64,000 nt of DNA, from positions 1-64,000 of the forward strand of contig NZ_KE159712.1 of the NCBI RefSeq assembly GCF_000403435.2. The letters are read 5' to 3'. A program made the translations under genes and the position numbers. The DNA is from Oscillibacter sp. 1-3 (lineage in GTDB: Bacteria; Bacillota; Clostridia; Oscillospirales; Oscillospiraceae). How positions within the stretch are numbered: the stretch's first letter is position 1; each line of letters begins with the position of its first letter. Positions 32,298 through 41,137 of the stretch are shown here, piece after piece. The notes beneath the pieces are model-generated. The model was not told the DNA's origin, searched no databases, and saw nothing but the letters and a program-made list of their open reading frames with translations.

Positions 32298-33440
32298 TTA
32301 TTTCACGCCCAGGTTGCTGGCGATGACCATGCGCTGGACTTCAGATGTACCCTCATAGATCTCGGTGATCTTGGCGTCGCGCATCATGCGCTCCACGGGA
32401 TACTCACGGGTGTAGCCATAGCCGCCGAACAGCTGCACGGCGCGGCGGGTGACGTCGGAAGCGGCCTCGGCGGCGAACAGCTTCGCCATGGAGGCGTCCA
32501 TGGAGTAGGGCTCGTGGTTCTGCTTCTTCATGGCAGCGGCGTACACCAGATACTGGGCAGCCTGCATACGGCAGTGCATGTCGGCCAGCTGGAACTGGGT
32601 GTTCTGGAACTGGCTCAGGCGGCGGCCGAACTGGACGCGCTCCTGGGTGTATTTGACAGCCTCGTTGACGGCGCCCTCGCCCAGGCCCAGAGCCTGAGAG
32701 GCGATGCCGATCCGGCCGCCGTCCAGGGTCTGCATGGCGATCTTGAAGCCCTTGCCCTCTTTGCCCAGCAGATTCTCCTTGGGAACGATGCAGTCCTCAA
32801 AGATCAAATCGCAGGTGGAGGAGCCGCGGATGCCCATCTTCTTCTCGTGCTTGCCGGTGGAGAAACCGGGGAAGTCCTTCTCCACGATGAAGGCGGAGAT
32901 GCCGTGGTTGCCCTTGGACTTGTCAGTCATGGCGAAGACCACGAAGGTGTCGGCCACATTGCCGTTGGTGATGAAGCACTTGGAACCGTTGAGGACATAG
33001 TGGTCGCCCTCCAGGACGGCGGTGGTCTGCTGGCCGGAGGCGTCGGTGCCGGCGTTGGGCTCGGTGAGACCGAAAGCGCCGATCTTCTTGCCGCTCAGCA
33101 GGTCGGGCAGATACTTGCGCTTCTGCTCCTCGGTGCCGTTCTCAAAGATGGGAGCGCAGCACAAGGAGGTGTGAGCGGACACGATGACCGCGGTGGTGCC
33201 GCAGACCTTGGCCAGCTCCTCCACGCACATGGCGTAGGAGAGGACGTCGCCGCCGGCGCCGCCGTACTCCTTGGGGAAGTAGATACCCATCATCCCCAGC
33301 TTGGCCATCTTCTTGACGGTCTCCATGGGGAACTCCTCGGTCTCGTCGACCTCCTCCGCCAGAGGCTTGACTTCGTTCTCGGCGAAATCGCGGTACATCT
33401 TACGGAGCATCAGCTGCTCATTTGTCAGATGAAAATCCAT
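32298..33440 (-). CDS. bcd: Butyryl-CoA dehydrogenase (short-chain acyl-CoA dehydrogenase)
   Basis: An acyl-CoA dehydrogenase of 380 aa. It begins MDFHLTNEQLMLRKMYRDF, shows the FAD-binding LTEPNAGTDASGQQTTA and FITNG segments, and near the C-terminus RDAKITEIYEGTSEVQRMVI, where Glu of YEGTSE is the base in short-chain enzymes. In an operon with hbd and etfBA it must be butyryl-CoA dehydrogenase, reducing crotonyl-CoA to butyryl-CoA. The start ATG 33440 has AGGAGTAAAAGG upstream. It is preceded by hbd after 26 bp. Confidence 0.96.
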   Translation of the reverse strand: MDFHLTNEQLMLRKMYRDFAENEVKPLAEEVDETEEFPMETVKKMAKLGMMGIYFPKEYGGAGGDVLSYAMCVEELAKVCGTTAVIVSAHTSLCCAPIFENGTEEQKRKYLPDLLSGKKIGAFGLTEPNAGTDASGQQTTAVLEGDHYVLNGSKCFITNGNVADTFVVFAMTDKSKGNHGISAFIVEKDFPGFSTGKHEKKMGIRGSSTCDLIFEDCIVPKENLLGKEGKGFKIAMQTLDGGRIGIASQALGLGEGAVNEAVKYTQERVQFGRRLSQFQNTQFQLADMHCRMQAAQYLVYAAAMKKQNHEPYSMDASMAKLFAAEAASDVTRRAVQLFGGYGYTREYPVERMMRDAKITEIYEGTSEVQRMVIASNLGVK

Positions 33441-33466
33441 ACCTTTTACTCCTTTTCAATCAGGTT

Positions 33467-34303
33467 TTACTTGGAATAATCAAAGAAGCCCTTGCCGGTC
33501 TTGCGGCCCAGCTCGCCGGCGCGCACCTTCTTGCGCAGCAGCAGGCTTGCGCGGTACTTGGGATCGCCGGTCTCGTTGTACAGCGTCTCCATGATAGCAA
33601 GGCACACGTCCAGGCCAATCAGATCGCCCAGAGCCAGGGGGCCCATGGGATGGTTGGCGCCCAGCTTCATGGCGGTGTCGATGCCCTCGGCGCTGGCCAC
33701 GCCGGTATCCAGCAGGTCAGCGGCCTCGTTAATCATGGGAATCAGGATCTTGTTGACCACAAAGCCGGGGGCCTCGTTGACCTCCACGGGCTCCTTGCCG
33801 ATCTCCTTGGAGAGGTTCCAGATCACATCGAAGGTCTCCTGGGTGGTCTTGGCGCCGCGGATGATCTCCACCAGCTTCATGCTGGGGACGGGATTAAAGA
33901 AGTGCATACCGATGACGGGGTGGCTGAGGCCGTTGGCCATCTCGGTGATGGACAAAGAGGAGGTGTTGGAGGCGAAGATGGCCTCGGGCTTGCACATGGC
34001 GTCCAGCTCGCTGAGCAACGCCTTCTTGGTTGCCATATCCTCCTTGACGCACTCGATAATCAGGTCGGCATCGGCGCAGGCGGACTTCTCCTCCACCAGC
34101 ACGTTTGCCAGCAGGGCGTCGGCTGCGGCCTGCTCCATCTTGCCCTTCTCAACCCGCTTCTGAAGAGAGGCGGCCAGCTTGTCCTTGTGCTTCTGGGCGG
34201 AAGCGACGGAGCTGGCATACATCAGGGCGATGTGGCCCTTCGCCGCGAAAACCTGGGCAATGCCGCTGCCCATGGTACCAGCGCCAAAAATTGCTACCTT
34301 CAT
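33467..34303 (-). CDS. hbd: 3-hydroxybutyryl-CoA dehydrogenase
   Basis: A 278-aa 3-hydroxyacyl-CoA dehydrogenase. Rossmann motif VAIFGAGTMGSGIAQVFA (3-20), catalytic pair in HPVIGMHFFNPVPSMKLVEI (His, and Glu of VEI region) and the C-terminal DLIGLDVCLAIMETLYNE are standard. It reduces acetoacetyl-CoA to 3-hydroxybutyryl-CoA. Start ATG 34303 is preceded by AGGAGG at 7 nt. It is first in the operon; thiolase and crotonase genes, needed for the full pathway, are not in this window. A promoter at 34430-34458 leaves a 120-bp leader with an 8-bp inverted repeat (CGATTTTC / GAAAATCG). Confidence 0.97.
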   Translation of the reverse strand: MKVAIFGAGTMGSGIAQVFAAKGHIALMYASSVASAQKHKDKLAASLQKRVEKGKMEQAAADALLANVLVEEKSACADADLIIECVKEDMATKKALLSELDAMCKPEAIFASNTSSLSITEMANGLSHPVIGMHFFNPVPSMKLVEIIRGAKTTQETFDVIWNLSKEIGKEPVEVNEAPGFVVNKILIPMINEAADLLDTGVASAEGIDTAMKLGANHPMGPLALGDLIGLDVCLAIMETLYNETGDPKYRASLLLRKKVRAGELGRKTGKGFFDYSK

Positions 34304-34429
34304 GTGTGTTCCTCCTGTTATTTCAATTTTGTGCTTCGATTTTCTGTGGAGCGTACGGGATTTACCGAGTCCGTTCAGCCTACGGAAAATCGCAGTAAAC
34401 CCGCACTTTGCCAATTTACTGACAATGTT

Positions 34430-34458
34430 ATTATAGGGACCCCGGCAGCAATTATCAA
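34430..34458 (-). promoter_or_regulatory. Promoter of hbd-bcd-etfBA
   Basis: TTGATA (34453-34458), 17 bp, TATAAT (34430-34435) on the minus strand: a near-consensus promoter 126 bp before the hbd ATG. Confidence 0.8.
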
Positions 34459-34536
34459 GTGGAAAATGCGGCTATTACTGCCCCTTTTCTGCTTTTTTAC
34501 ATTTCCCACAAATTACTCGTTAAATTTTATGCAATT

Positions 34537-34554
34537 TTGTTAATCACTTAACAC
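34537..34554. promoter_or_regulatory. Candidate Rex operator
   Basis: TTGTTAA-TCAC-TTAACAC differs by one base from the Rex consensus TTGTTAA-N4-TTAACAA. Rex represses fermentation genes at low NADH/NAD+ in Clostridia, including butyrate genes. The site lies 78 bp upstream of the hbd -35 and 29 bp before the trmB -35. Confidence 0.55.
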
Positions 34555-34582
34555 ATTCTCCCCGTTCTGCTGCGGAAAACCA

Positions 34583-34611
34583 TTTACACAGTCCATTTCC
34601 TGTGATACAAT
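34583..34611 (+). promoter_or_regulatory. Promoter of trmB
   Basis: TTTACA (34583-34588), 17 bp, TACAAT (34606-34611), 60 bp before the trmB start. Confidence 0.55.
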
Positions 34612-34671
34612 GGCGAAGCTTATACAACACCTTGTGGTCTGATATTTTGACGCCCCAGGAGGATTTTCCAT

Positions 34672-35715
34672 ATGCGCATGCGAAAAAAAAAGAACCTGAT
34701 TCCCCGGATGGAGCGGTGCGGAGACCGCCTGATCCAAAATCCCTATGATCGCAGGGGACATTGGCGGGAGCTGATGCCCCAGGCCCGGGAGCTGCGGCTG
34801 GAGCTTGGCTGCGGCAAGGGCCGCTTCACCGCCGGAACAGCTGCGGCGGAGCCCGATGTGCTGTTCGTCGCCGTGGAGCGGGTGCCGGATGCCATGGTGG
34901 TGGCCATGGAGCGGTGCGCGGCAGCGGGGCTGTCCAATGTCTATTTCATCGACGCCAATGCCGACCAGCTGCCCTTCTTCTTCGCCCCCGGCGAGGCAGA
35001 CCGCATCTACATCAACTTCTGCGACCCCTGGCCCAGCGGCCGGCACGCCAAGCGCCGCCTGACCCACGGGAACTTTTTGAAGCTCTACCGCCAGGTGCTG
35101 AAAGAGGGCGGCCAGATCCATTTCAAAACCGACAACCAGGGGTTGTTCGAGTTCTCTGTGGAGGAGATCCCCCAATTCGGCTTTACCCTGTCGGAGGTTA
35201 CCCGGAATCTCCACGAGCACGGCCCGATGGGGGTCATGACGGACTACGAGGCCAAGTTCCATGAGCTGGGCCAGCCCATCAACCGGCTGGTGGGCACTAT
35301 GGTCCCCTGGACAGAAGTCTTCCCCACCGACATCCGGCGGGTCCGGGAGCGGTGGCTGGACGCCTTCGCCGAGGGCGTCTCCGAGGCGGACCTGGGCAAA
35401 CATGTGCTGGCGGACGGAAATTACCTCTGGCACCTCTTTTCCTGGAAGCTGGCTCCCTGCCTGGAGGGTGAAGACGCCAAAAAGGCTTTGGAGGAGGCGC
35501 CGGAGGAGGACCTCTACCTATTTTATAATGAGTATCCGCCTCAGGGAGCGTCCCGGGTGCGGCCCGTCTCCAAGGCGGAGGCATTGTCTATGCGCCCGCC
35601 GGAGGCCACGGCCGGGGCGGACTGGTATCTGGTGGACAGGGATTTCACCTGGACCTACGCCCACACCCATGAGGCCCAGTGCGGCCCCTACTTCTGCCGT
35701 CCGGCGGAAAACTGA
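34672..35715 (+). CDS. trmB: tRNA (guanine-N7)-methyltransferase fused to a C-terminal domain
   Basis: Residues 1-215 are TrmB, which makes m7G46 in tRNA: LRLELGCGKGRFTAG (SAM site, 43-57), the FVAVERVPDAM acidic loop, INFCDPWPSGRHAKRRLTH (about 115-133) and MTDYEAKFHELGQPINRL. Family members are usually 210-240 aa. About 130 more residues follow, with NYLWHLFSWKLAPCLEGEDA and ADWYLVDRDFTWTYAHTHE, resembling the DUF4275 family. The extension is in the same frame without any break. Its role is unknown. ATG 34672 has CAGGAGG 8 nt before it. The gene is divergent from the butyrate operon. Confidence 0.93.
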   Translation: MRMRKKKNLIPRMERCGDRLIQNPYDRRGHWRELMPQARELRLELGCGKGRFTAGTAAAEPDVLFVAVERVPDAMVVAMERCAAAGLSNVYFIDANADQLPFFFAPGEADRIYINFCDPWPSGRHAKRRLTHGNFLKLYRQVLKEGGQIHFKTDNQGLFEFSVEEIPQFGFTLSEVTRNLHEHGPMGVMTDYEAKFHELGQPINRLVGTMVPWTEVFPTDIRRVRERWLDAFAEGVSEADLGKHVLADGNYLWHLFSWKLAPCLEGEDAKKALEEAPEEDLYLFYNEYPPQGASRVRPVSKAEALSMRPPEATAGADWYLVDRDFTWTYAHTHEAQCGPYFCRPAEN

Positions 35716-35733
35716 AAATTTCAAATCTCCGGC

Positions 35734-35763
35734 AAGCGCCGCGCGATCATTCGCGCGGCGCTT
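35734..35763. terminator. Hairpin after trmB
   Basis: AAGCGCCGCGCG and CGCGCGGCGCTT pair around ATCATT, 18 nt after the stop. Few thymines follow, so a strong hairpin but weaker tail. Confidence 0.65.
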
Positions 35764-35816
35764 GTTCGCATGCTCCCATCTCTGTTACGCTTTTGGTTTT
35801 TTTGTTACCATTTTGC

Positions 35817-35868
35817 GGTTGACATCCGTCTACCTTTCTGCTATGGTATAGGTAGACAACCGTATACC
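35817..35868 (+). promoter_or_regulatory. Promoter and two BlaI-type operators of the blaI/M56 operon
   Basis: Promoter: TTGACA (35819-35824), 17 bp, TATGGT (35842-35847). Operator 1 GGTTGAC-ATCC-GTCTACC (35817-35834) covers the -35; operator 2 GGTAGAC-AACC-GTATACC (35851-35868) lies just after the -10. Both are 18-bp dyads with 4-bp centres, 34 bp apart, so a repressor on either would block RNA polymerase. The BlaI-like protein encoded 14 bp downstream is the obvious ligand. Confidence 0.75.
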
Positions 35869-35882
35869 AAGGAGGTGTGTTT

Positions 35883-36260
35883 ATGAAGATCAATCTCTCA
35901 GACAGCGAATGGAAGCTGATGAACTGCCTGTGGAGCCAGTCTCCACGCACCATCACGGAGCTGACGGCAGCACTGAAGGCGGCCACCGGCTGGAGCAAGA
36001 ACACGGTCATCACCATGCTCTCCCGGCTAGAGGCCAAAGGGGCCGTGCGCCATGAGGAGGGAGCGCGGGCCAAGCAGTACTTCCCCGCCATAGACCGGCG
36101 GGACGCCGCCCGGGCGGAGACGGAGAGCTTCCTGGGCAAGGTCTACGGCGGCAGCCTGGGACTGATGATGAGCGCCATGGTGGAGAGCCGCCAGCTGACG
36201 GAATCAGACATTGCGGAGCTATCGGCCATTCTGGAAAAGGCGGGAGGCGAGACAACATGA
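35883..36260 (+). CDS. BlaI/MecI/CopY-family transcriptional repressor
   Basis: A 125-aa BlaI/MecI-type winged-helix repressor. It begins KINLSDSEWKLMNCLWSQSPRTITELTAAL; the recognition part is GWSKNTVITMLSRLEAKGAVRHEE and the C-terminal half has the dimer helices with an AELSAILEK end. BlaI relatives are cleaved after a membrane M56 protease is triggered. ATG 35883 (AAGGAGG 7 nt upstream) is preferred to a GTG at 35877. Two operator dyads lie at its promoter, so autorepression is very likely. Its stop overlaps the start of the M56 gene (ATGA). Confidence 0.93.
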   Translation: MKINLSDSEWKLMNCLWSQSPRTITELTAALKAATGWSKNTVITMLSRLEAKGAVRHEEGARAKQYFPAIDRRDAARAETESFLGKVYGGSLGLMMSAMVESRQLTESDIAELSAILEKAGGETT

Positions 36261-39200
36261 AGGAGATTTTAATCACATCCTCGGCGCTCATCGCGGCGCT
36301 GCTGCTTCTGCGGCGGGTGTTCCGGAAATCCATCTCCCGACGGGCCCAGTACGCCCTGTGGGCCCTGGTGCTGGTGCGGCTGCTGGTGCCCGTCAACCTG
36401 CCCGCCCTGGAGCACAACGTGCTGACGGCGGCCTCGCCGGTGACAGAGCGCGCGGAGTCGCTCTATATCGAGCCCAACACCGCCTCTATCTATGGCCAAG
36501 GCGGCGCACAGGTCGTCGTACCGGAGATTCCCCAAGTGGCAGTGGGCCCTGCCACGCCGGACAACACCCTCACCTTTTCCACACAGGATGTCTTCAACAC
36601 CCCGGTGGAGGCTGTCACAGTATACCAGCGGCAGATCGCCCTGGAGGATCTCTTCCGCCCCGTCTGGTACGGCGGCATGGCTCTAATGGCGGTCTGGTTC
36701 CTCCTCTCCAACCTCCTCTTCTGGCGGAAACTGCGGAAACACCGGACGCCCTATCCCGTGGAAGGCTGCTCCCGCCGGGTGTATCTGGTGGAATCGGGCC
36801 TGCCCTCCCCCTGCCTCTTCGGGCTGTTCCACTCCGCCGTCTACCTGACTCCCGCCGCCGTCTCCTCACCGGAGGCCCTGCGCCACGTGCTGGCCCATGA
36901 GGAGACCCACGCCCGCCACCTGGACCCCCTGTGGTCCCTCCTGCGGGCGGTGTGTCTTGCGGTATACTGGTTCAACCCGCTGGTGTGGGCCGCCGCCATT
37001 GCCAGCCGCAACGACTGCGAGCTGGCCTGCGACGAGGGCGCTATCTGCGTCCTGGGCGAGGCGGAGCGCATCCCCTACGGCAAAACCCTCCTCTCTCTGA
37101 TCCCCGTACAGCGGGGGCCCGCCAACCCCCTGCTGTCCGCCACCACCATGACGGCGGGGAAAAAGCAGCTGAAAGACCGCGTCACCCGCATTGCCGAGAG
37201 CCGCCGCACCATGGGCATCGCCCTCCTCGCGGTAATCGCCATGGCGGTGGTGGTGTGCGCCGCCACCTTCACCGGGGCGGCTACCAAGGGACCGGAAACC
37301 GCCAGCGGCGGCAACCCCCGGGCCGACGGTCCCCTCACCGGCGATGAGCTGGGGTATTTCAACGAGGAATTTTTCAACGGCGAGGGTTTCAACATCCACA
37401 ACCAGTTCCTCTCCTCCACCTATGAAAAGCCGGGGGACATCGATCTCTTCCAGCTCTTTTACAACGGCACCGGCCTTCCGGCGGAGACGGACGAGGCGGA
37501 GCGGCAGGCGGCAGCCCAGGGCGAGGACCCGGACGTCGCTTTGACCAAGTGCCCCGCCGAGGATATGGATACCGTACTGAATCTAAATGCCAATATCCCC
37601 CTGTCCGCGACAAACCAGGCAGGGCTGGAGAACTTCACCTATCTCCCGGACTATGACGCCTACTACCACTTCCACGGGGACACCAATTACCGGGGCACTG
37701 TGGACATCGTCTCCGGAGAGCGTGAGGGAGCCCTGCTCCGCCTCTATTATGAGGACCGATTTATGGACGACGGCTGGAAGTGCGTCACATTGCGGGAGGC
37801 TCCAAACGGGGAGTATTGGTTCTCCTCCAACCTCCTCTGTGAGCGGCCCGCCGTCCCCACGGCCTATCCGGCGGGAGAGCCCTGGATGACCATCTCTCTG
37901 GAGGGACTTGCGCCCTATGCGCCCCAGGCGCTGGAGGTGGAGCGGCGCGCCCCAGAGGACGCAGAGCGGATTTTGTACCAGTTCTTCGTAGAGGAAACCG
38001 GCATCTATGACCCAGAGGCGGAGACGGTGACCGACGCCAGAAGACTGGTGCTCTACCAAGCCGTGGACGGCGCCATCCGCGCCGCCGTGGAAAGCCAGAC
38101 TCTGGACTGCTTCCTCACCCTTCCGGAAAACGTCAGTCCGGAGTACGCCGCCAGGCATGTCAGCTCCTTCCACGACCTGCTTGGCCACAGCGGCGTGACC
38201 ATCTCCTATCGGGCGCAGAAGGACGGCGAGTATTACACCACCTTCAACGACTACTACACCGTGGACAGCGGCGGTACGCCGTATCTGCTGGCACGGGCCT
38301 ACGGCGAGTCTGTGGCCGAGGCGGACCTGGACGGCAATGGGGCATGGGAACTGGCATCCTCCGGCATTCACGACGCCCAGATCTTCTTCCAGCGGGACGG
38401 GCAGCTGTATGAGGCCAACATCCCCGCCCTGCTGGCGGAGCGCTGGACAGCCCCCGTCTCCCTCTATCCCTCTTACTGGAACAAATACGGCCGGTACCTG
38501 TACCTCAGCGCCGAGATTCCCTTCCCGGATGCTGTTTTGCCGGGGGATTTCGGCGGCGGCCAGGCCACCGGCACCGCTGTGCGGCAGGTGTACTTTGACG
38601 GGGAAAACCTGCAGCTCTACAAGGATGAACGGGCCGCCATCGACCATGTGATAGAGGGCATTACGGCTCCGGAGGATGTGCTGGAGGCCGCCAGGCAAAT
38701 GGTTCACGACAGCTACGAGTATGCCCGGATGCACACCGGCGTCACCGGAGGGGACGGAGAGATGTGGGGCACCCCGGCGGAGTACGACGACTGGCGGCTG
38801 GAGATCGTGGGCGGCCCCTGGACCGAGACGCTGGGCGGGCTGACCTTTGAGATCTGGAACATCAACTATGAGTTCCACACCACCACGCCGGAGCGAGTCA
38901 TTCTGGCGGGGGGCAGTTACCTGACGGAGGACGCCTGGCACTGCAACACCTACCCGGAGTGCACCTATCTGTACTTCCAGCTGATGGAGGACGGCTCACG
39001 GCGCTATCTCTACTCCGCCATGGAGAACGACTGCTCCCCCGGCATGGAGATGTTCCGCACCGACATGACCTACACCCTGGCCGAGATGGGCGTACTGCCC
39101 CTGACGGAGCTGGAAGGAGAGGTGCTGGCGGACATGATCCTGATGAACGAAGCCTCCTTCCTCAACCGCATGGCGGAGCGGGAGGACGGCGAGACCGTCA

Positions 39201-40561
39201 TCGACCATCTGCGGAGTTATCTCATCTCCGCCTACGGCGGCGCGCTGGACGGCCTCATCGAGATCAATATCGCCTTCTCCAGCAGCGGCCTGAGCCACGA
39301 GGAGCTGTACCAGTATTACACCCGGAGATTTGACGAAATGTCCTCAGACTTCACCGAGGGCGGAGCGGCCCTGTGGGAGCGGCTGACGGATCAGGAGGCC
39401 GCCCCGGCGGCAGGCCCTCTCCGTCCCACCCTGGCGGATATTGAGGCCCTGGTCCCGGCGGAGGTGGCGGAGGCGGTCTTCCAGCTGGGCCAGGCCAATC
39501 TGGTCGAGTTTCTGCGGGAGCCCGCCCTGTACGACGGGTGGCGGCTCTCCGGCCTCACCCGGGTGACGGGCTTTTCCACCTACGGCCTGAACCTGCCCGT
39601 CTACTCCGCAGGGTTTGAGCTGCACCCCTCCCAGCCGGACAAGGTGGTTCTGGCGGGGGGTATGGACTTCACGGAGGACGGCTGGGTTAAGGGCTTGATG
39701 TCCACCTCCCCCTATCTGCTGTTCCTGCTGGAGGACGGACACTACACCCTGCTGGAGAGCGATATTCCCCATGACCTCTCCACAGATTCTCCCGGCTTTC
39801 AGGCGGAGATCGCCCGGGCGCTGCTGGAAAACCAGCGTCTCCGCCCCTCCCAGATTGACGGGGAAACGCTGCTCTCCATGCTGGGTACCCGCACCCTGAA
39901 CCTTCTGGGGACCTACCCGGAGGAGGAGCAGGAGGCGGTCCTCACGGCCCTGGACGCCTTCCACAACAAAGGCCCCCAGGAACTGCAAATGGATCTGCGG
40001 GACAAAATCCAGACCACCGTGTGGACCCAGCGGGACCTGGACGAGCACGGCGCCGCCCTCTTCGCAAAGCTCCTGGAACACACCGGCATCCACGCCTTCG
40101 GCCTGGGAGAATCTCACTCCGACCTCACCAGCGCCATCTACGCAGCCCTGCGCTACTGGCGGCAGAACGCCTCCGCCCACGAATACGACCACCACAGCGT
40201 GGCCTACTATCTGCTGGACACCCAGTGGGGCGGCAGCAGCTGCACAGTCTACCTCCTGGTGTCCTTCGGGGACTATGAGCTGACGGAGGGCGGCTATGAG
40301 CTGAGTACCGGCGGCAGCACCGCTATGGCCGTCTCTTTCTCCTATGTCAACGACCGCTACCAGGCGACGGAGATCTGGCAGCCCCATGGCGGCGGCCTCT
40401 ACGGGCCGGAGATCCGGGCCTGCTTCCCGGCAGCGGCGGCGGACATTGTCTTCTCGGACGGCCCGCAAAGCGAGTCGATCAATGAGGCGCTGGACTCCTT
40501 TCTGGACATGGACGTGAAGGCCTGGTACAAGGCCTATCAGCGGGATCAGGCCGCCGCCTGA
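36257..40561 (+). CDS. Giant BlaR1-like M56 metallopeptidase sensor
   Basis: A 1434-aa M56 membrane peptidase. Helices lie near 5-22, 32-50 and 130-155; the zinc motif H214-E-E-T-H218 (in LAHEETHARHLDPLW) is followed by the usual WFNPLVWAAAIASRNDCELACDE; a last helix (about 322-340) ends the 340-residue protease half. The remaining 1090 residues are outside the cell and lack the penicillin-binding SxxK/SxN/KTG domain of BlaR1. Within them at least two related modules (WxLEIVGGP...ERVILAGGSYLTEDAW near 850-920 and DGWRLSGL...DKVVLAGGMDFTEDGW near 1095-1155) repeat. It probably senses an envelope signal and inactivates the BlaI-like repressor. Confidence 0.88.
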   Translation: MKEILITSSALIAALLLLRRVFRKSISRRAQYALWALVLVRLLVPVNLPALEHNVLTAASPVTERAESLYIEPNTASIYGQGGAQVVVPEIPQVAVGPATPDNTLTFSTQDVFNTPVEAVTVYQRQIALEDLFRPVWYGGMALMAVWFLLSNLLFWRKLRKHRTPYPVEGCSRRVYLVESGLPSPCLFGLFHSAVYLTPAAVSSPEALRHVLAHEETHARHLDPLWSLLRAVCLAVYWFNPLVWAAAIASRNDCELACDEGAICVLGEAERIPYGKTLLSLIPVQRGPANPLLSATTMTAGKKQLKDRVTRIAESRRTMGIALLAVIAMAVVVCAATFTGAATKGPETASGGNPRADGPLTGDELGYFNEEFFNGEGFNIHNQFLSSTYEKPGDIDLFQLFYNGTGLPAETDEAERQAAAQGEDPDVALTKCPAEDMDTVLNLNANIPLSATNQAGLENFTYLPDYDAYYHFHGDTNYRGTVDIVSGEREGALLRLYYEDRFMDDGWKCVTLREAPNGEYWFSSNLLCERPAVPTAYPAGEPWMTISLEGLAPYAPQALEVERRAPEDAERILYQFFVEETGIYDPEAETVTDARRLVLYQAVDGAIRAAVESQTLDCFLTLPENVSPEYAARHVSSFHDLLGHSGVTISYRAQKDGEYYTTFNDYYTVDSGGTPYLLARAYGESVAEADLDGNGAWELASSGIHDAQIFFQRDGQLYEANIPALLAERWTAPVSLYPSYWNKYGRYLYLSAEIPFPDAVLPGDFGGGQATGTAVRQVYFDGENLQLYKDERAAIDHVIEGITAPEDVLEAARQMVHDSYEYARMHTGVTGGDGEMWGTPAEYDDWRLEIVGGPWTETLGGLTFEIWNINYEFHTTTPERVILAGGSYLTEDAWHCNTYPECTYLYFQLMEDGSRRYLYSAMENDCSPGMEMFRTDMTYTLAEMGVLPLTELEGEVLADMILMNEASFLNRMAEREDGETVIDHLRSYLISAYGGALDGLIEINIAFSSSGLSHEELYQYYTRRFDEMSSDFTEGGAALWERLTDQEAAPAAGPLRPTLADIEALVPAEVAEAVFQLGQANLVEFLREPALYDGWRLSGLTRVTGFSTYGLNLPVYSAGFELHPSQPDKVVLAGGMDFTEDGWVKGLMSTSPYLLFLLEDGHYTLLESDIPHDLSTDSPGFQAEIARALLENQRLRPSQIDGETLLSMLGTRTLNLLGTYPEEEQEAVLTALDAFHNKGPQELQMDLRDKIQTTVWTQRDLDEHGAALFAKLLEHTGIHAFGLGESHSDLTSAIYAALRYWRQNASAHEYDHHSVAYYLLDTQWGGSSCTVYLLVSFGDYELTEGGYELSTGGSTAMAVSFSYVNDRYQATEIWQPHGGGLYGPEIRACFPAAAADIVFSDGPQSESINEALDSFLDMDVKAWYKAYQRDQAAA

Positions 40562-40669
40562 CCATCCGCCGGGGCGGAAAAGCCCGCGCGGGTCAAGAAG
40601 GGGCTTCCCTTTTCCCTCCGTTTCGGGTATACTGTAGCCATCAACCCCCAAAACAGGAGGAATTTACCA

Positions 40670-41089
40670 ATGAGACAGCTCTTTCTTCTGGCCGCCGTCA
40701 TCTGCTTCGGCATGGCCGCCATCAAGTTTTTTGCCGCCCGCTCCACTCCCAATGCCCCCGTCCCCAGGAAAACCAGCCAAAAATACCTCACCCTGACGGC
40801 GGAGGAGGCCAAAGCCCGGCTGGATGAGGACGACAGCATAATCCTGCTGGACGTGCGCACCCAGGAGGAGTTTGACGAGGGCCACATCCCCGGAGCCGTG
40901 TGCCTGCCCAGCGAGGACATCTCCGCGGATCTCCCCCTCCCCTTTGACAAGGACGCGGAGATTCTGGTCTACTGCCGCTCCGGCCGCCGCAGCGCCGAGG
41001 CCGCGGAGAAGCTGGCGGACATGGGCTACGCCAACGCGGCGGACTTCGGCGGCATCATCGACTGGCCCTACGAGACCACCACGGACTGA
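40670..41089 (+). CDS. Membrane-anchored rhodanese-like protein
   Basis: A 139-aa single rhodanese domain with an N-terminal membrane anchor or signal (LFLLAAVICFGMAAIKFFA). The domain has IILLDVRTQEEFDEGHIPGAVCLP and the active-site loop YCRSGRRSAEAAEKL with catalytic Cys (about 103). Such proteins move sulphane sulphur at the outer membrane face or periplasm-like space; here, with one membrane, the domain would lie outside the cell. CAGGAGGAA lies 7 nt before the ATG. It stands alone between the M56 gene and a bidirectional terminator. Confidence 0.9.
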   Translation: MRQLFLLAAVICFGMAAIKFFAARSTPNAPVPRKTSQKYLTLTAEEAKARLDEDDSIILLDVRTQEEFDEGHIPGAVCLPSEDISADLPLPFDKDAEILVYCRSGRRSAEAAEKLADMGYANAADFGGIIDWPYETTTD

Positions 41090-41097
41090 CACGCAAA

Positions 41098-41137
41098 AAA
41101 ACCGGGAGGCATGGCAATCCATGCCTCCCGGTCTTTT
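41098..41137. terminator. Bidirectional terminator
   Basis: ACCGGGAGGCATGG pairs with CCATGCCTCCCGGT around CAAT; A run before and CTTTTT after. It separates two converging genes. Confidence 0.93.

Noticed and set aside
30506-32326. 606-codon plus-strand frame opposite etfA-etfB
   Set aside because: Spans two real genes and their gap, and has a low-complexity Gly/Val/Leu/His product. A shadow.
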